Part shown: piece after piece, positions 1-12,300 of the stretch
Numbering within the stretch: position 1 is the stretch's first letter
Layout of the letters: the number at the start of each line of letters is the position of its first letter
Origin: Cunninghamia lanceolata
Taxonomy: Eukaryota > Streptophyta > Pinopsida > Cupressales > Cupressaceae
Length of the DNA: 64,000 bases
Assembly: GCA_027924645.1 (NCBI GenBank)
Contig: BSBN01000860.1
Coordinates: 2,232,001 to 2,296,000 of the forward strand
Reading direction: 5' to 3'
Notes under the pieces: model-generated
Database searches by the model: none
Told to the model about the DNA's origin: nothing
The model's input: only the letters and a program-made list of their open reading frames with translations
Made by a program: the position numbers and the translations under genes

Positions 1-738
1 GCTAATGAAGCATGATAATAGGCAAGGATTCTGCCAAGGGCTCCATAGTAATGTAGAGAGGTTAAGTCTTAATAAGGCTATATCTTTAGAGAGGGAAGAG
101 ATCGAAGGCAGAAAGAGTGATATCTTTGAGTTAATAACAAGGCTTTGTGATTGCAATGATAAGGGATAGTGCATAGTAAAACATAGTAGAAGAGAGAGAG
201 CTTCATATAAGAAGCAAGAGCCAAATAAGAAATAGAACACTGATAACTCAGAGAGTTTGTTCTTATCAAGAAATCTATGGGGATAAAGTCATAGATACAC
301 TGAAGGATAGGTGAAGTTGAGCCTGGATAGCTAGAAGATAAATAAAGATTGCTCAGGCATTGAAACCGATGGCTTTTGGAGGTATGAATGTATTAAAAAA
401 ACAATATCTTATCATTCTTAAAATGCAATAGTTTATTATCGTATGTATACAAACAGAAATATGTTCTCTTAGAGTTATATGTATAGAGTATTCTTAGTGG
501 AGAAACAAAGTATGAAGGAATCAATGTATGTCTTTTATTCAATAGTATAAACCATAGAGTTTATTAGTTCAACGTTATAGTTTTAGTAGAAGTAACTATA
601 GAGGATAACTCTTATGCTATCTTTTTGTTATCGAACCTATAGGATCATTAGGTTGTAAACTCAGTAGTTGGAGGATATTAATTTGTGGAGAAATGAATTA
701 GAATAACTCTGTTTGCACAGAGGATATTAGGGTCTGTA
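1..738. other. Unassigned AT-rich flank
   Basis: Non-coding sequence left of the three-LTR complex. Only short chance ORFs are present and no domain, LTR end or tRNA was recognised. It is the pre-insertion host DNA, continuous with the sequence from 19328 onward; it may itself be old retroelement, but nothing here proves that. Confidence 0.5.
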
Positions 739-743
739 GGAAG
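739..743. repeat. Target site duplication GGAAG (left copy)
   Basis: GGAAG directly precedes the TGTAACG start of the first LTR. The identical 5 bp follows the ACCTATTACA end of the third LTR at 19323-19327. Five base pairs is the usual duplication for Ty3/gypsy integrases. The pair shows that everything from 744 to 19322 sits at one integration site. Confidence 0.9.
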
Positions 744-2007
744 TGTAACGTCAGAAAATGTCCCCTTGGGGGATTTTCCCTCATAAGGTTTAACTCTCAG
801 GTCTTTAGTGTGCATTTAGGACATCTTACATCATATTTCAACATCCCAATGAGAAAACCCCTAAGTGTCTTGGAAAATAGGACCTTGGGGGACCACTTGA
901 GATAAACCCTACCCAAAATAGGGGGGAGGGGGACTTGGGCACCCGCGCCCTAGTCTTGCCCTATTTTGGGGCAGTCCTAATGTTGGGGTGTCAACTTGTG
1001 ATCGTTATTTGGGTCCTATGCTGACATGATAAGTTTGAATTACGAAATTCTTGGCGGAAGTGTTTGTAGTTGCATATATAAGCATGTTTAGGCATTCATT
1101 TGTAAACTAGATTTTAACTAGATGATTACTAGCTAGCAATTTGGATTCTCAAGTTTATGTGAAGGTCATTCAAGGCATTCATTGTGTTGCAAGAGAAGAT
1201 TTGTGTTGTCTATGTGTTTATATTTGCAGATTTGGGCATCCATCTCCTCATGGAATGAAGAGCTTCTTCCTCCCATGAGATCTTCACTACAAGGTGATAT
1301 CATTTATGTTTGTGAGCATTTATCATTTGGTTTTTGCCTCTGCCTCACAAGGGCACGCACTCTTTATCTGACAACGATGTTCTGAAGAATTGAATCTCTC
1401 CGAGGCTTGACTAAGGCAAGCCTCTAAACACCACAACCCCCTCCCAAAGTTTTCATGATTGCAGGTTACAGGTTGAAGCTACAGACAAAGTAGAGTTATA
1501 GGAGGGTACAACAAAGTGTCAGAATTGTAGATCAGAGAAGAAAATGGCTCCCTAGACTAGGGCACCCGCTCATTAGTCCTCAAAGGTTCATGACGGGAAA
1601 ACCTTCGGTACAGCAGGAATAGGTTACAGATCTTATTTGTAGATCCTGATAAAAAGTAGGGCACTAGACTTAGGTGCCCGCTCTTTAGTCCCGGACTATT
1701 CCACTTCCGAACCCTGAAAACAGGTGCACAGTTATTTGTCATTTTACATCTTTCTGTAGCAGCATTTTTTTATATTCGTTCGTTTACTGTCATATTTGCA
1801 TAATTAGGGTTTTAAGGTATAATTGAGCATAAGAGAAGATAATTGGAAATCAAATCATAAAAATCCAAGTTTCCCTACATTCCCACAGTGACCTAGGGTA
1901 GGATAGTACATTGCAACTCAACCCTAGGTCCTTGAATGTAATTGGTGAAAGGAGGATACATACACAAAACTACCTAAGACTCAACTATCCAAATTTTACC
2001 TATTACA
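744..2007 (+). repeat. LTR A of the three-LTR complex
   Basis: 1264 bp, TGTAACGTCA at the start and ACCTATTACA at the end. A perfect 12-bp stem, CCCAAAATAGGG at 912-923 with its complement at 959-970, lies about 100 bp upstream of a TATA-like CATATATAAG at 1073. The stem and TATA are present in all three LTRs, which suggests a U3 promoter with an upstream structured element. The 3' part contains two related blocks around GGGCACCCGCTCATTAGTCC and its partner near 1667. Confidence 0.9.
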
Positions 2008-2010
2008 TTT

Positions 2011-2020
2011 TGGTGAACCC
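2011..2020 (+). other. Putative primer-binding site
   Basis: TGGTGAACCC lies three bases after the LTR end. It opens with the TGG expected to pair with a tRNA CCA tail. The equivalent site in the second internal region (8391-8400) reads TGGTGAACAT and is mutated. The cognate tRNA is not identified. Confidence 0.5.
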
Positions 2021-2699
2021 CTATTATTGGAATTGTTTGCACCTTGCTGAGTTTTTTTCTTTAGATTTAATGTGATTTCATTTATTCATATAGTCATTCA
2101 TCTTATTACATTGGAAAACTTACAAAAAAAATTGAAAATTTGGAAAATTTGGAAAAAATTGCATGCTAGGGTTTCTATTTTGAATCAATTAATTTGAATT
2201 TCATAAAAAAAATTATTTTTGCATTAGATCTTATTTAAATTACAGAAAATTACAAAAATTTATTAGTTTGCATTGCATTTTCATCATAAAATTGCTAGGG
2301 TTTTTGTTGAAAATTGTCAATTTTGCATATAACCTAGTAATTCCAAAATCTAGGGTTTGTAGGTAAAATCTTCTTTTAGATTTTTATACTAATTTTAGAG
2401 GCTTATTCAAATTTTTATTTGTCTGTAGTTTTGAATTTTAGAACAAATTTGCATTTAGATTTCAAAATTTTGCATTTTTGCATAGAAAATTTCAACAAAA
2501 ACTAGCATTTTCATTGATTTTTCATTAGATTTGCACTTACATTTTGTATGGTAGAGCATGGAAATCATTTTCAGATCTGAGAGCATGTAATTTTCATCAT
2601 ATATCAGATTGCAAAACATTCATATAGCATTTTACATCAAGATCTCAAACCTTGGGCTTGAAAAGCATTGATTTTCATTAGATTCGGCCTTATCGACTC

Positions 2700-3420
2700 T
2701 CTAAACCTGCACTATAGGCATGTTGTAAAGAATATTTATGCACTAATTGTCTGATATTAGGGGTATTATCTGCTTCCCCTCCTAAAACTCTTTACAACAC
2801 CTTGTTATTGGCCTCTTGTATTGAAAATTTGGTGAAAAATTGCTTATTTTTGCTATTTTTGCCCTAGGGTTTAGCCTAATTTGCACCATAAGCGTATTAT
2901 AACAAATTTTATGGATTGAGGTTACTGATATCATTGCTATTATTATTTTTACCTCCTAAAATTCTTTACAATGCCTCTTTTTCTAGGTATTGGAATTGAA
3001 AAATCGTGAAAAATTGCTTATTTTTGCTATATTTTCACTAGGGTTTGACCTTGAGTGGCACTATAAGTGTGTTGTGATGGATATTTTAGCATTAGGTGGT
3101 GGTTATTACTGATATAATTTTCTTTCCATCACCATTTTACTCACAACACCCTTTGTCATGCTCTTTTACATTAAGATTTGGTGAAAAAATCACATATTTT
3201 AGTGCATTTTCACTATATTTTGACTTGTCATCATCTTAAATTTGCATCAAGAGTGTGCTGTGAAGGATCTTATTGTTGTATTGGACTAATATCCAACATA
3301 TTATTTTTTTCCCCTGATCAAAGTCCTTACAACACCTTTTCTTTCCTATATTTGCATTGAAAAAGTATAAAAAATCAGGCATTTTAGGTCATTTTTGCAT
3401 ATAGTGTTGCACTTGTCTTT
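2700..3420 (+). repeat. Leader tandem repeat array, four ~178-bp hairpin units (copy A)
   Basis: Four degenerate direct repeats start near 2707, 2881, 3057 and 3241. Each opens with a TGCAC(C/T)ATAAG(T)GTGTTGT-like box and closes with a CTTTACAACACC-like box, followed by an AAATTGCTTATTTTTGC-type spacer. The two boxes of each unit are complementary. Unit 1 pairs 2721-2731 with 2789-2799 (11 bp perfect). Unit 3 pairs 3069-3077 with 3141-3149 (9 bp perfect). Unit 4 pairs 3255-3267 with 3324-3335 with one mismatch and a bulge. Unit 2 is weaker. The array lies between the primer-binding region and the gag ORF, where a structured RNA leader would act. Confidence 0.75.
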
Positions 3421-3465
3421 GGCATACTTTTGAAAAAAATTTAAAATCTGATTTTGCATCTCATT

Positions 3466-5454
3466 ATGGCATCTTCATGTTATTCATCTCTGAAATCTTT
3501 GCATGAGTATATCCTAGATTTTGAAAATTTTGAAAATTTCACTAATGAGAATCCTCATATTCTAGAACACATAGCTTATATCAGTGGAATTAATGCTTCT
3601 TTATGTTCTACATATGAGTTGCAATTACTTTTTTATACATATGATTTTAGTATCTTCACTTTACTCATAGGAGCGTATCCTTTGATATTAGAATATTTAA
3701 CCAAATTCATCTCTAGGAATACTCATGAGAAAGATGAGAGTGAAAAGCCTTTTTCCGCCAGAGTATGATGATGATGATGTACCTTCCTCTCATCCCATTT
3801 CTCTCCCTGGCCAAGATGTAGCATTAGTGGATGAGAAAATGTCTCTAACATTAAATCCTTTAGAGATGGATTTAGGTGCAATCAAGAGGGACACAATGTT
3901 AATTCAATAATCATTAATAGACTTTGTAGCAATATTCCAAAGATGATTGTCCGAGTGGCACTTAGTGCACCCTCTTGCTCAAAACTGGTGATTACTATCC
4001 AAGGTTCTCAACAACCACCTAAACCTCCTGATCACATCTATGACTATGCAAATAAAATTGCTCAAAGAAATCTAGGTGTTCAAAATGTGTTACAACAACC
4101 ACACCATAATGTGATTGCTCATACATACAACAACCATAATAACAAGAAAAGTAAACAAGCACTGCATGTGCCTGTCTCTCTTCCATGCTCTCAACCTATG
4201 CTTCCTCCACCACCTCATCTTACTCATAAAAGTGGTCAAGAATATGATCTTGTCAAGCATCTCTGCACTACTCAGGTTAAGATCTCCCTTTGGGATTTAA
4301 TACAAACGTCACCTACATACAATGGAATGCTTCAAGAAGCTTTACAAACTTAGGTGATTGTCCGACCTACTACTAAGACTAATGATGTAGTAGTCATATT
4401 AGATAGTATGCATGAGACAAAAATGGATATACTCTTTTAGCCACATGAATTACCGTCAATTGAAGTTCAAAACCAATATGATCCTCTTGTAATCTTTGTC
4501 ACAATAAATAAAACATTGGTAAAATGAGTGATGATTGATAATGGATCAGCTCTTAATGTTTGTAGCATTGACCTACTACGCCAAATTAAAGCTGACACAT
4601 CACAAATCAAACCAAATGGCATTAGCATTCTTGGCTTTGATAATGTTGGACGATAATCTGTGGGCACTATAACTCTACCTATACAGGTAGGATCTGTGAT
4701 TGTACCTACCCTAATTCATGTCATGTGTTGTTCTTTATCTTATAACATGATTCTTGGTAGACCCTGGATCCATGCATTGGGAGCAGTTCCTTCTACTTTA
4801 CATCGTTCAATTAAATTTATAGTCAATGGTAAACTTCATACTATTCACGCCAATCCTAAACCAAATAACTATTCGCATATTGAAACGCAAAAACCAGTTT
4901 ACAATCATATGAGCTTAAACAATTTGTGAGGTGATCTATCCATGCCTCTTCCCACAGATAATGTTATGCAAGACTCTAGAACATCAAATGCACTCTTTGG
5001 TGATGATTGGGGCCCATCAGATTTTAATCCTTGCAGTATAAGGGAATATAAAATTAATAGCCTTGACACATCAAAAGTAGCATCAATCTCACCTAAGCAA
5101 TCTTTTGAAGCACCTAAGAAACCTAAAGTCCCCTTGGTCGAAAATAAAAATAATACTTTCACTTATACCACAAATTACAAGACCTATGAGGCTTCACCAT
5201 CTTCTAAGGAAATGACATCCCTTTATGGTCGAGGATTTAAAATCCTTTATAACAATTGTGAATATGCAGGTAAGGGATGTGGTGTAAATCAACAAGAGAT
5301 TTGAGTACCTATAGAATCCGCTTCAACACATTACTCAAGCGGCATTGGATATAATCCTTTAAAAGAAAATAAAGCCTCCTGTCATCCTAAACTTAATGTT
5401 AATTCAACAAGATCAAAACAAAATGACAGATATCCCAGATATGTATGTTCTTAA
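3466..5454 (+). pseudogene. gag-protease pseudogene, copy A (Ty3/gypsy Tat-like)
   Basis: The frame starts with ATG at 3466 (MASSCYSS), shared with copy B. The protease is recognisable: an NKTLVK-stop-VMIDNGSALNV segment gives the D-x-G catalytic loop, and NMILGRPWIHALGAVPSTLH is the conserved C-terminal strand of Ty3/gypsy Tat/Ogre-like proteases. After it, YNNCEYAGKGCGVNQ resembles a G-patch. No zinc knuckle, RT, RNase H or integrase follows. The frame is broken by a 2-bp deletion near 3763 relative to copy B and by several in-frame stops (after LQEALQT, ILF, LVK, NVGR, MSLNNL, NQQEI), most one C-to-T step from Gln or Arg codons. The stop between LVK and VMIDNG is present in both copies. 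The N-terminal part is not similar to a gag I recognise. Confidence 0.75.
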
Positions 5455-6222
5455 CAATGGTACCCTTACAGGTATGTATTTCTAACCCTTTATCTCTCTC
5501 TCATGATGTGCTTCCCCCGTAATGTGTTATGTGTTGTTTAGGCCTCCTAGAATGACCCCTAATTCTCTTGTAAGGTCTGGGATACCAGGAGACCGCCTCT
5601 ATTGTGACCTTCTATTTGTATCATCATTCTTCTATATTGCCTCTCTCTCTGATTTCATTGTTGTGTGTTGTGTCTTATGGACATAGCGTTGCAGTTGGTG
5701 ACTTGGGGGTACCCTCCTACATGACTGTCCCTAACACACTTGTTTCTCCTCTCTGATTTATTGTTTCCCTTCCTCTAGTGTTTCTATCTAGCAGGCGGAT
5801 GATGAAAAAACATTTATACTGATGCGGACCTAGCGTCCCTTTCACAAGAAATAAAAAATTGAACTCAGTTCCTAATATGACGATGGGGTTGTATATTTTA
5901 TTCGATGCTTGGCTAGTAGAAGCACTCGTACTCTTTGCATAGTGATTTTGATGATATTTCTATCTCATTTACAAATCATAACAATACTGCTGCTCTGTGC
6001 ACTTTGTCTATCTTGAATCTTGCATGCCTCAGATTTCATATGCATTATCATGATTTTGTAGACACTAACATGTTTCTTGCAAGGATGTGTTTGTGGGAAC
6101 ATTTGGTGATCGTAAAGTACATGTCACCTCTGAGGGGCATGGGCTTTGTGAAAGTCTGTGTTCCCTTGTGTGTTTTCTTCCTACCTTAACGTGCTTGATA
6201 TCGATGCATGATATCAATCACC

Positions 6223-6240
6223 TTAAGGTGGGGGCATATA
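6223..6240 (+). other. Internal polypurine-tract look-alike
   Basis: TTAAGGTGGGGGCATATA closely matches the true polypurine tract TTAAAGTGGGGGCTAAA that abuts LTR B, but lies about 900 bp upstream. The equivalent in copy B is at about 17166 with one G-to-A change. It could be a second plus-strand priming site or a relic of an internal duplication. Confidence 0.5.
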
Positions 6241-7108
6241 TAAGGTAAGCTATATGTTGTAGATGTTAGCAATGTGCTTGTCCTCAGGTGCAGTTTAAAG
6301 ACTTGTGAGATGAGTACATCCTGCACTCTGAGTTTGTTTAAAATCAATCAATCAATCAATCATTTAAGCCCTCTACGGAGGCGGGATATCGTGTATATCC
6401 TTTTTATTTTAAGCCCTCTGCGAAGGCGGGGGTGGTGTATTTCTCGGAGCAAATTGCACCATCCTGTCATTTTCAAAAGTCCTCATCGGGAGGTGGGGAG
6501 CGGTTCTGTGACTAACTGAACCCTTAAGCATGTCTTCGGTGATTATTGTGGCGAAGCGCAATCGTTAGTGTGTGCCTGTAATGTGCCTGAGATGGTGTTG
6601 ATCCTAGAAATAGGGACACTCCATCGCTTGTCTATCGTGTTTTCTCCGTGTCTTCGAAGTGCGTGTTTTGGCATGCTTGCTTTGTTTGGTGTGTCTGTTG
6701 CCCCATATGTAGTCTAAAGACCTGTGCAATGAGTACATCCTACATTTTCAGAGGTTTTATCTATTTTGCATGTGTGTTGCCCCATATATGTAGTTTAAAC
6801 ACCTGTGCGATGAGTACATCCTGCATTATGGGAGGTTTGTTTACTTTCCTGTACTTGCATCTGCATTTCATATATATGAGAAAAAGAAAGAAAAAAAAGA
6901 AATCATTCCTATCTTCTATGCATTAATGTGTCTTCCATGCATTCAATGTATTCTCTGTGTTTTACGTGACTGTAACTATCTTCTCCCTGTTTTGGGTGCA
7001 TGTCATTGCCTTCAATGTGTCTGGTGTGTCTTCTCTGTGCTTGGCGTGTTTGCTGTGTTTGTTGACTGTACTTTAATGCATGTATTGGCCTTGTTTTTAT
7101 ACATACAT

Positions 7109-7124
7109 TAAAGTGGGGGCTAAA
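7109..7124 (+). other. Polypurine tract before LTR B
   Basis: TTAAAGTGGGGGCTAAA ends exactly at the TG of LTR B at 7125. The same sequence ends at 18058 before LTR C. This is the expected primer for plus-strand DNA synthesis and fixes the element orientation as plus. Confidence 0.8.
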
Positions 7125-8387
7125 TGTAACGTCAGAAAATGTCCCCTTGGGGGCTTTTCCCTCATAAGGTTTAGCTCCTGGGTCTTTTGTGTGCATTTAG
7201 GACATTTTACATCATATTTCAACATCTCGATGAGAAAACCCCTAAGTGTCTTAGCAAATAGGACCTAGGGGGACCACTTGAGATAAACCCTACCCAAAAT
7301 AGGGGGGAGGAGTTGGGCACCCATGCCCTAGTACTACCCTATTTTGGGGCAATCCCAATTTTTGGGTGTCAGCTTGTGACCATTATTTGGGTCCTATGCC
7401 GACACGATAAGTTTGAATTACGAAATTCTTGGCGAGAGTGTTTGTAATTGCATATATAAGCATGTTTAGGCATTCATTTGTAAACTAGATTTTAACTAGA
7501 TGATTACTAGCTAGCAATTTGGATTCTCAAGTTTATGTGAAGGTGATTCAAGGCATTCATTGTGTTGTAAGAGTAGATTTGTGTTGTCTATGTGTTTGTA
7601 TTTGTAGATTTGGGCATCCATCTCCTCATGGCATGAAGAGCTTCTTCCTCCCATGAGATCTTCACTACAAGGTGATATTAGTTTTTTTTGTGAGCATTTA
7701 TCATTTAGTTTTTGCCTCTGCTTCACAAGGGCACGCACTCTCTATCTGACAATGGTGTTCAGAAGACTTGAATGTCTCTTCGGGGCTTGATTGAGGCAAG
7801 CCTTTAAACACCACAACCCCCTCCCAAAGTTTTCATGATTTCAGGTTACAGGTTGAAGCTACAAATAAAGTAGAGTTGCAGGAGGGTACAACAAAGTGTC
7901 ATGATTGTAGACCAGAGAAGAAAATGGCTCCCTGGACTAGGGCACCTGCTCATTAGTCCTTAAAGTTTCGTGATGAGAAAACCTTCAGTACAGCAGGAAC
8001 AGGTTATAGATCTTATTTGCAGATCCTCACAAAAAGTAGGGCACTGGACTTGGGCACCCACTCTTTAGTCCCCGACTATTATTCTTTTGAACCCCAAAAA
8101 TAGGTGCACAATTATTTGTCGTTTTACATCTTTCTGTAGCAGCATTTTCTGATATTCGTTCGTTTACTGTCGTATTTGCATAATTAGGGTTTTAAGGTAT
8201 AACTGAGCATAAGAGAAGATAATTGGCAATCAAATCATAAAAATCCAAGTTTCCCTACATTCCCACAGTGACCTAGGGTAGGATAGTACATTGCAACTCG
8301 ACCCTAGGTCCTTGAATGTAATTGGTGAAAGGAGGATACATACACAAAACTACCTAAGACTCAACTATCCAAATTTTACCTATTACA
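7125..8387 (+). repeat. LTR B (shared middle LTR)
   Basis: 1263 bp, TGTAACGTCA to ACCTATTACA, with the same hairpin and TATA as LTR A. The left neighbour is the polypurine tract of the first internal region and the right neighbour is the primer-binding region of the second, so it serves as 3' LTR of one and 5' LTR of the other. Confidence 0.9.
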
Positions 8388-9069
8388 TTTTGGTGAACAT
8401 GTGTTATTGGACTTGTTTGCACCTTTTTGAGTGTTTTGTTTTAGATTTAAAGTGATTTCATTCATTCATATAGTCATTCATCTTATTGCATTGGAAAACT
8501 TATAAAAAAAATTGAAAATTTGAAAAAATTGGAAAAAATTGCATGTTAGGGTTTCTATTTTGCATCAATTAATTTGAATTTAATAAAAAAAAATATTTTT
8601 TCATTAGATCTGATTTAAATTACAAAAAATTACAAAAATTCATTAGTTTGCATTGCATTTTCATCATAAAATTGCTAGGGTTTTGTTGAAAATTGTCAAT
8701 TTTGCATATAACCTAGTAATTCCAAAATCTAGGGTTTGTAGGAAAAATCTTCTTTCAGATTTTTCTACTGATTTTAAAGGCTTATTCAAATTTTCATTTG
8801 GCTATAGTCTTGCATTTTAGAACAAATTTTCATTTAGATTTCAAAAATATATATTTTTGCATAGAAAATTTCAACAAAAACTAGCATTTTCATTGATTTT
8901 TCATTAGATTTGCACTTGCATTTTGTATGTTAGAGCATGGAAATCATTTTCATATCTGAGAGCATGTAATTTTTATCATATATCAGCTTGCAAAACATTC
9001 ATATAGAATTTTACATCAAGATCTCAAACCCAAGGCTTGAAAAACATTGATTTTCACTAGATTTGGCCT

Positions 9070-9347
9070 TATCGACTCTCTAAACTTGCACTATAGGCGT
9101 GTTGTAAAGAATATTTTTGCACTAATTGGATGATATCAGGGGTATTATCTTCTGACCCTCCTAAAAAATTATACAACACCTTTTTATTGGCCTCTTGTAT
9201 TGAAAATTTGGTGAAAATTGTCTATTTTTGCTATTTTTGCCCTAGGGTTTAGCCTAGTTTGCACCATAAGTGTGTTATAACAAATTTTATTGATTGAGGT
9301 TACTGATATCATTGCTATTATTTTCTGCACCTCCTAAAATTCTTTAT
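9070..9347 (+). repeat. Leader hairpin repeat array, copy B, left part
   Basis: Units 1 and 2 of the ~178-bp leader repeats, matching 2700-2960. The array is cut inside the right arm of unit 2 by the 9348-13974 insertion and resumes at 13975. Confidence 0.7.
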
Positions 9348-12300
9348 TGTTACCTAAATTTCACTGCAGCTCATTCAGGTAGAGTTTTGATTCAAAGTTT
9401 AAAAGGTACATTTTATCTGATCCTTATTACATTACATTCAAGTGCATAACTGAAATAATTCAAAAGATTATGACTAATAAATTAATGCATTTATCCAAGT
9501 GCATGTAACATAGGAAATATTTATACAAATCTTTTCTAAAACAAATAAATAATCTTTATTGAATGTAAAATGTACATTATCTCACACAAGTTGTGAGATT
9601 AACTTTCTTATTCGATGAAATTGAAGAAACAGTTTATACATGAATAAGTAAATGAAATTAAAAGTACATGTAAGGATAGAGGCCAGTCATTGCCTAAGAA
9701 TGACTGGTTATGGTTCAGGTGTGTTGTCCTCTTGCCTCGAGTTGTCTTTGTCCTTCCTAGTTCATGTCGTCTTTAGTTCCTGCATCTGGCAGAAGAATGG
9801 TGTTAGAGTAATACTCTAAGAAATGAATGGTCCTTAACCTGACATGAACAAGTACCTATGCATGCATAAACTTCTCCTCAAATGCATTAAACAAGAAATG
9901 TATACTTTGGATGTCTTAGAAAACAAGCAAGTCATCAAACACATCCAAAGTATGCATTTATTTTCTAACAAGTTTGCTTCATGTGCAAATACAGGTGAAA
10001 TTGTGTTTTTGAGTGATTCATTAGACTATATTATGAGTGGGGAAAATGTGGCTCCCACAAGGGTTGAGCCCAGCTCATAGTTATTTCAGAGCATGTCATA
10101 TGTATTTATCAGATGCAAGGAGGACAGACTGCATAAGCAGAGTCAATGTCATGTAGAGTATAGACTGTGTGAAAAGAGAGGCAGTCATGCATGTAACAGT
10201 CTTCAAGGGACAGCAAATAGCAAACCAACAACATACAATCTTGTCAGAGAACATTGAAAGGACAGTCAGAGAAACAGGTCTGCCAGTCCATAGAAGGTTT
10301 GTCATGGAATTCTTGGTCTGTCAGTGATGTGTGGAGTCCATAATAAGTAATAGGTTTTGTTGATTGTGTTTAAGGTAGTCACCTACAGGATAGGAAGAAT
10401 AATGACATGCATCATAACAGCAAAAACATATCATAAGAACAGCAACTGTCAAAGCATGTAGGAGGGATAATCATAAGTAATGACTGTACTTGACTGATAA
10501 AGGTCAGTTGAAATACAGTGACACAAGCATGACAATAGTCAAAAGGTACATAGAATGGTTAAGATAGCCAACAAATGGTATAGTCTAGCAAAGGAAATAC
10601 AGTCCTTTGACTGTCAGAAAAGGCCATTATAGTCAGAAGTATGATTGTTCAAAACAGTCTAATAATCCCAAAACATATCTAGGAACAGTCATTTAATGAA
10701 TGAAGACAGTCAATTGTTTTGAGATCAGAAGCTGAAATGAGATAATCAAGTCATGTCTGTCACAGTAGTCAAAGAGAATGATACAGTGGACAAGACAGAA
10801 GGACAGTCATACTGTCAAAAGTACAAGTCATAACTATACATTCAAGGAGCATCAAATGAAAAGGGCAGTCATAAGCATGCATGATAGTTATCAATAATGA
10901 TCAGTAACAAACAATAGATGACTGTCATAATAGTCTATAGATGATTTGTCTTTATGATGATAGAAGCCAATCATCTTCATCCACAAAGAACAGTCACAGA
11001 AGCAGTCATAATGTTTAATCACAGTTATTGAGGAACAGTCATCTCTATGGCTGTAGCAGACTTTGTTGTCCTAGACAGTCCATACAAATGGGTGACACTC
11101 TAAAGAAGACTGTCAAAAGGTTTAAAAGGGGATTGAAAAGCAAGATAGTACCTTGTGAAGACAGTGAGCATATAGAACATTCTATAATGTTTACCTTATC
11201 AGATGTAATAGTAGCCTGAGCAATAGCATGACATTCTAGATTATGATACATCCTTGAACAATAACATTTGACAAGTATACATGAAACATTGGCAAGGTAT
11301 TAAGGAGTCATCAGCATGCTTTCCAAGAGTCTAATGAGTTTTAGACTTGAACAAACCTTGCAAGATGAAGAGGATGAGACAGTAGTCATGCCAAGAAAGA
11401 ACATCATGTCAAGCTAAACAGTCAGAAGTGACAGTTATAAATGGCATAATACAGAGGACATGTGCAATCATCAGGAGATAATGAGAAAGCAATCAATCAA
11501 AAAAGTAATTTCATGGAGAGCACAGTGAATAGTCATGCATAGCTGTCATAGAGACTTGCACAATACAGTACATGGGTTTGTCCAAAAATCTAGTAAGGTT
11601 TATCCAAGATGCCCCAAGACCATTGAGAAGATTAGTGGATATCATCTAGTTTTGAACCTTTTTGGTTAGAAGAAAAATAGTGGTGTCTGTAATGAGTTGG
11701 GGCAGTCTTGACAAAGGAAAAAGTGACTTAGTCTTAAACTTGTCTCTAAGATGGAGATTTTATGATGACGGTCATAACTATGGGTTACAATCATAAAGGA
11801 CTATAATGTGAATAAAGATTAGGAGCAGTCCAGTTAAAAGACAGTCCAGTTAAAGGCAGATCAGTCTATCAGCAAACAGTCAAGCATAATCCAGAGGAAC
11901 AATAATCTTTTCTACCAGGCAAGAGATCAGCATTAAAGAAAGCTAGGGTTTGTTTCAGTAAACCCTTATGACGTTCCAGGTCTAAAATAGTTGTATCCTT
12001 CAAGTCAAAATACAATGATCTTCTAAATGCATAGAGAATAAGACGTGCAAAGTATATAGCTAAAAATGACTGTCAAAGTGTCTGGAATGGAAGAAGGCAG
12101 AGAGCAATGGCAGTGCACAATACAAAACTAAGAGCAGTTTCAGGGCCTGATAGACCATGTCAAGGACCTTGAGTGATATAAATGCAACAAGGAGTGTTTC
12201 CAAAGCAACGAAAGACTAATGTGAGTAGTTTAAACTTCAGTGGAGTCAAAATCATCAAGGATTGGTAGCAGTCATAGGAGCATCAGGACTTCATTAGTCA

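Larger units (their letters stand above)
5455..7124 (+). other. 3' non-coding region of internal A
   Basis: No convincing ORF. Features shared with the second internal region: a splice-donor-like AG/GTATGTATT at about 5470; TTGCAG/TTGGTGAC at about 5690; a polypurine-tract look-alike at 6223-6236; three short hairpins of the form CCCTCTRCGGAGGCGGG at 6366-6385, 6411-6430 and 6476-6497; and three copies of a RAC(C/T)TGTGNNATGAGTACATCCT box at about 6300, 6718 and 6798. Conservation between copies may only reflect common descent. Confidence 0.6.

Noticed and set aside
744..8387. Two separate complete LTR retrotransposons side by side
   Set aside because: Only three LTRs exist, the middle one is shared and GGAAG occurs only at the outer ends.
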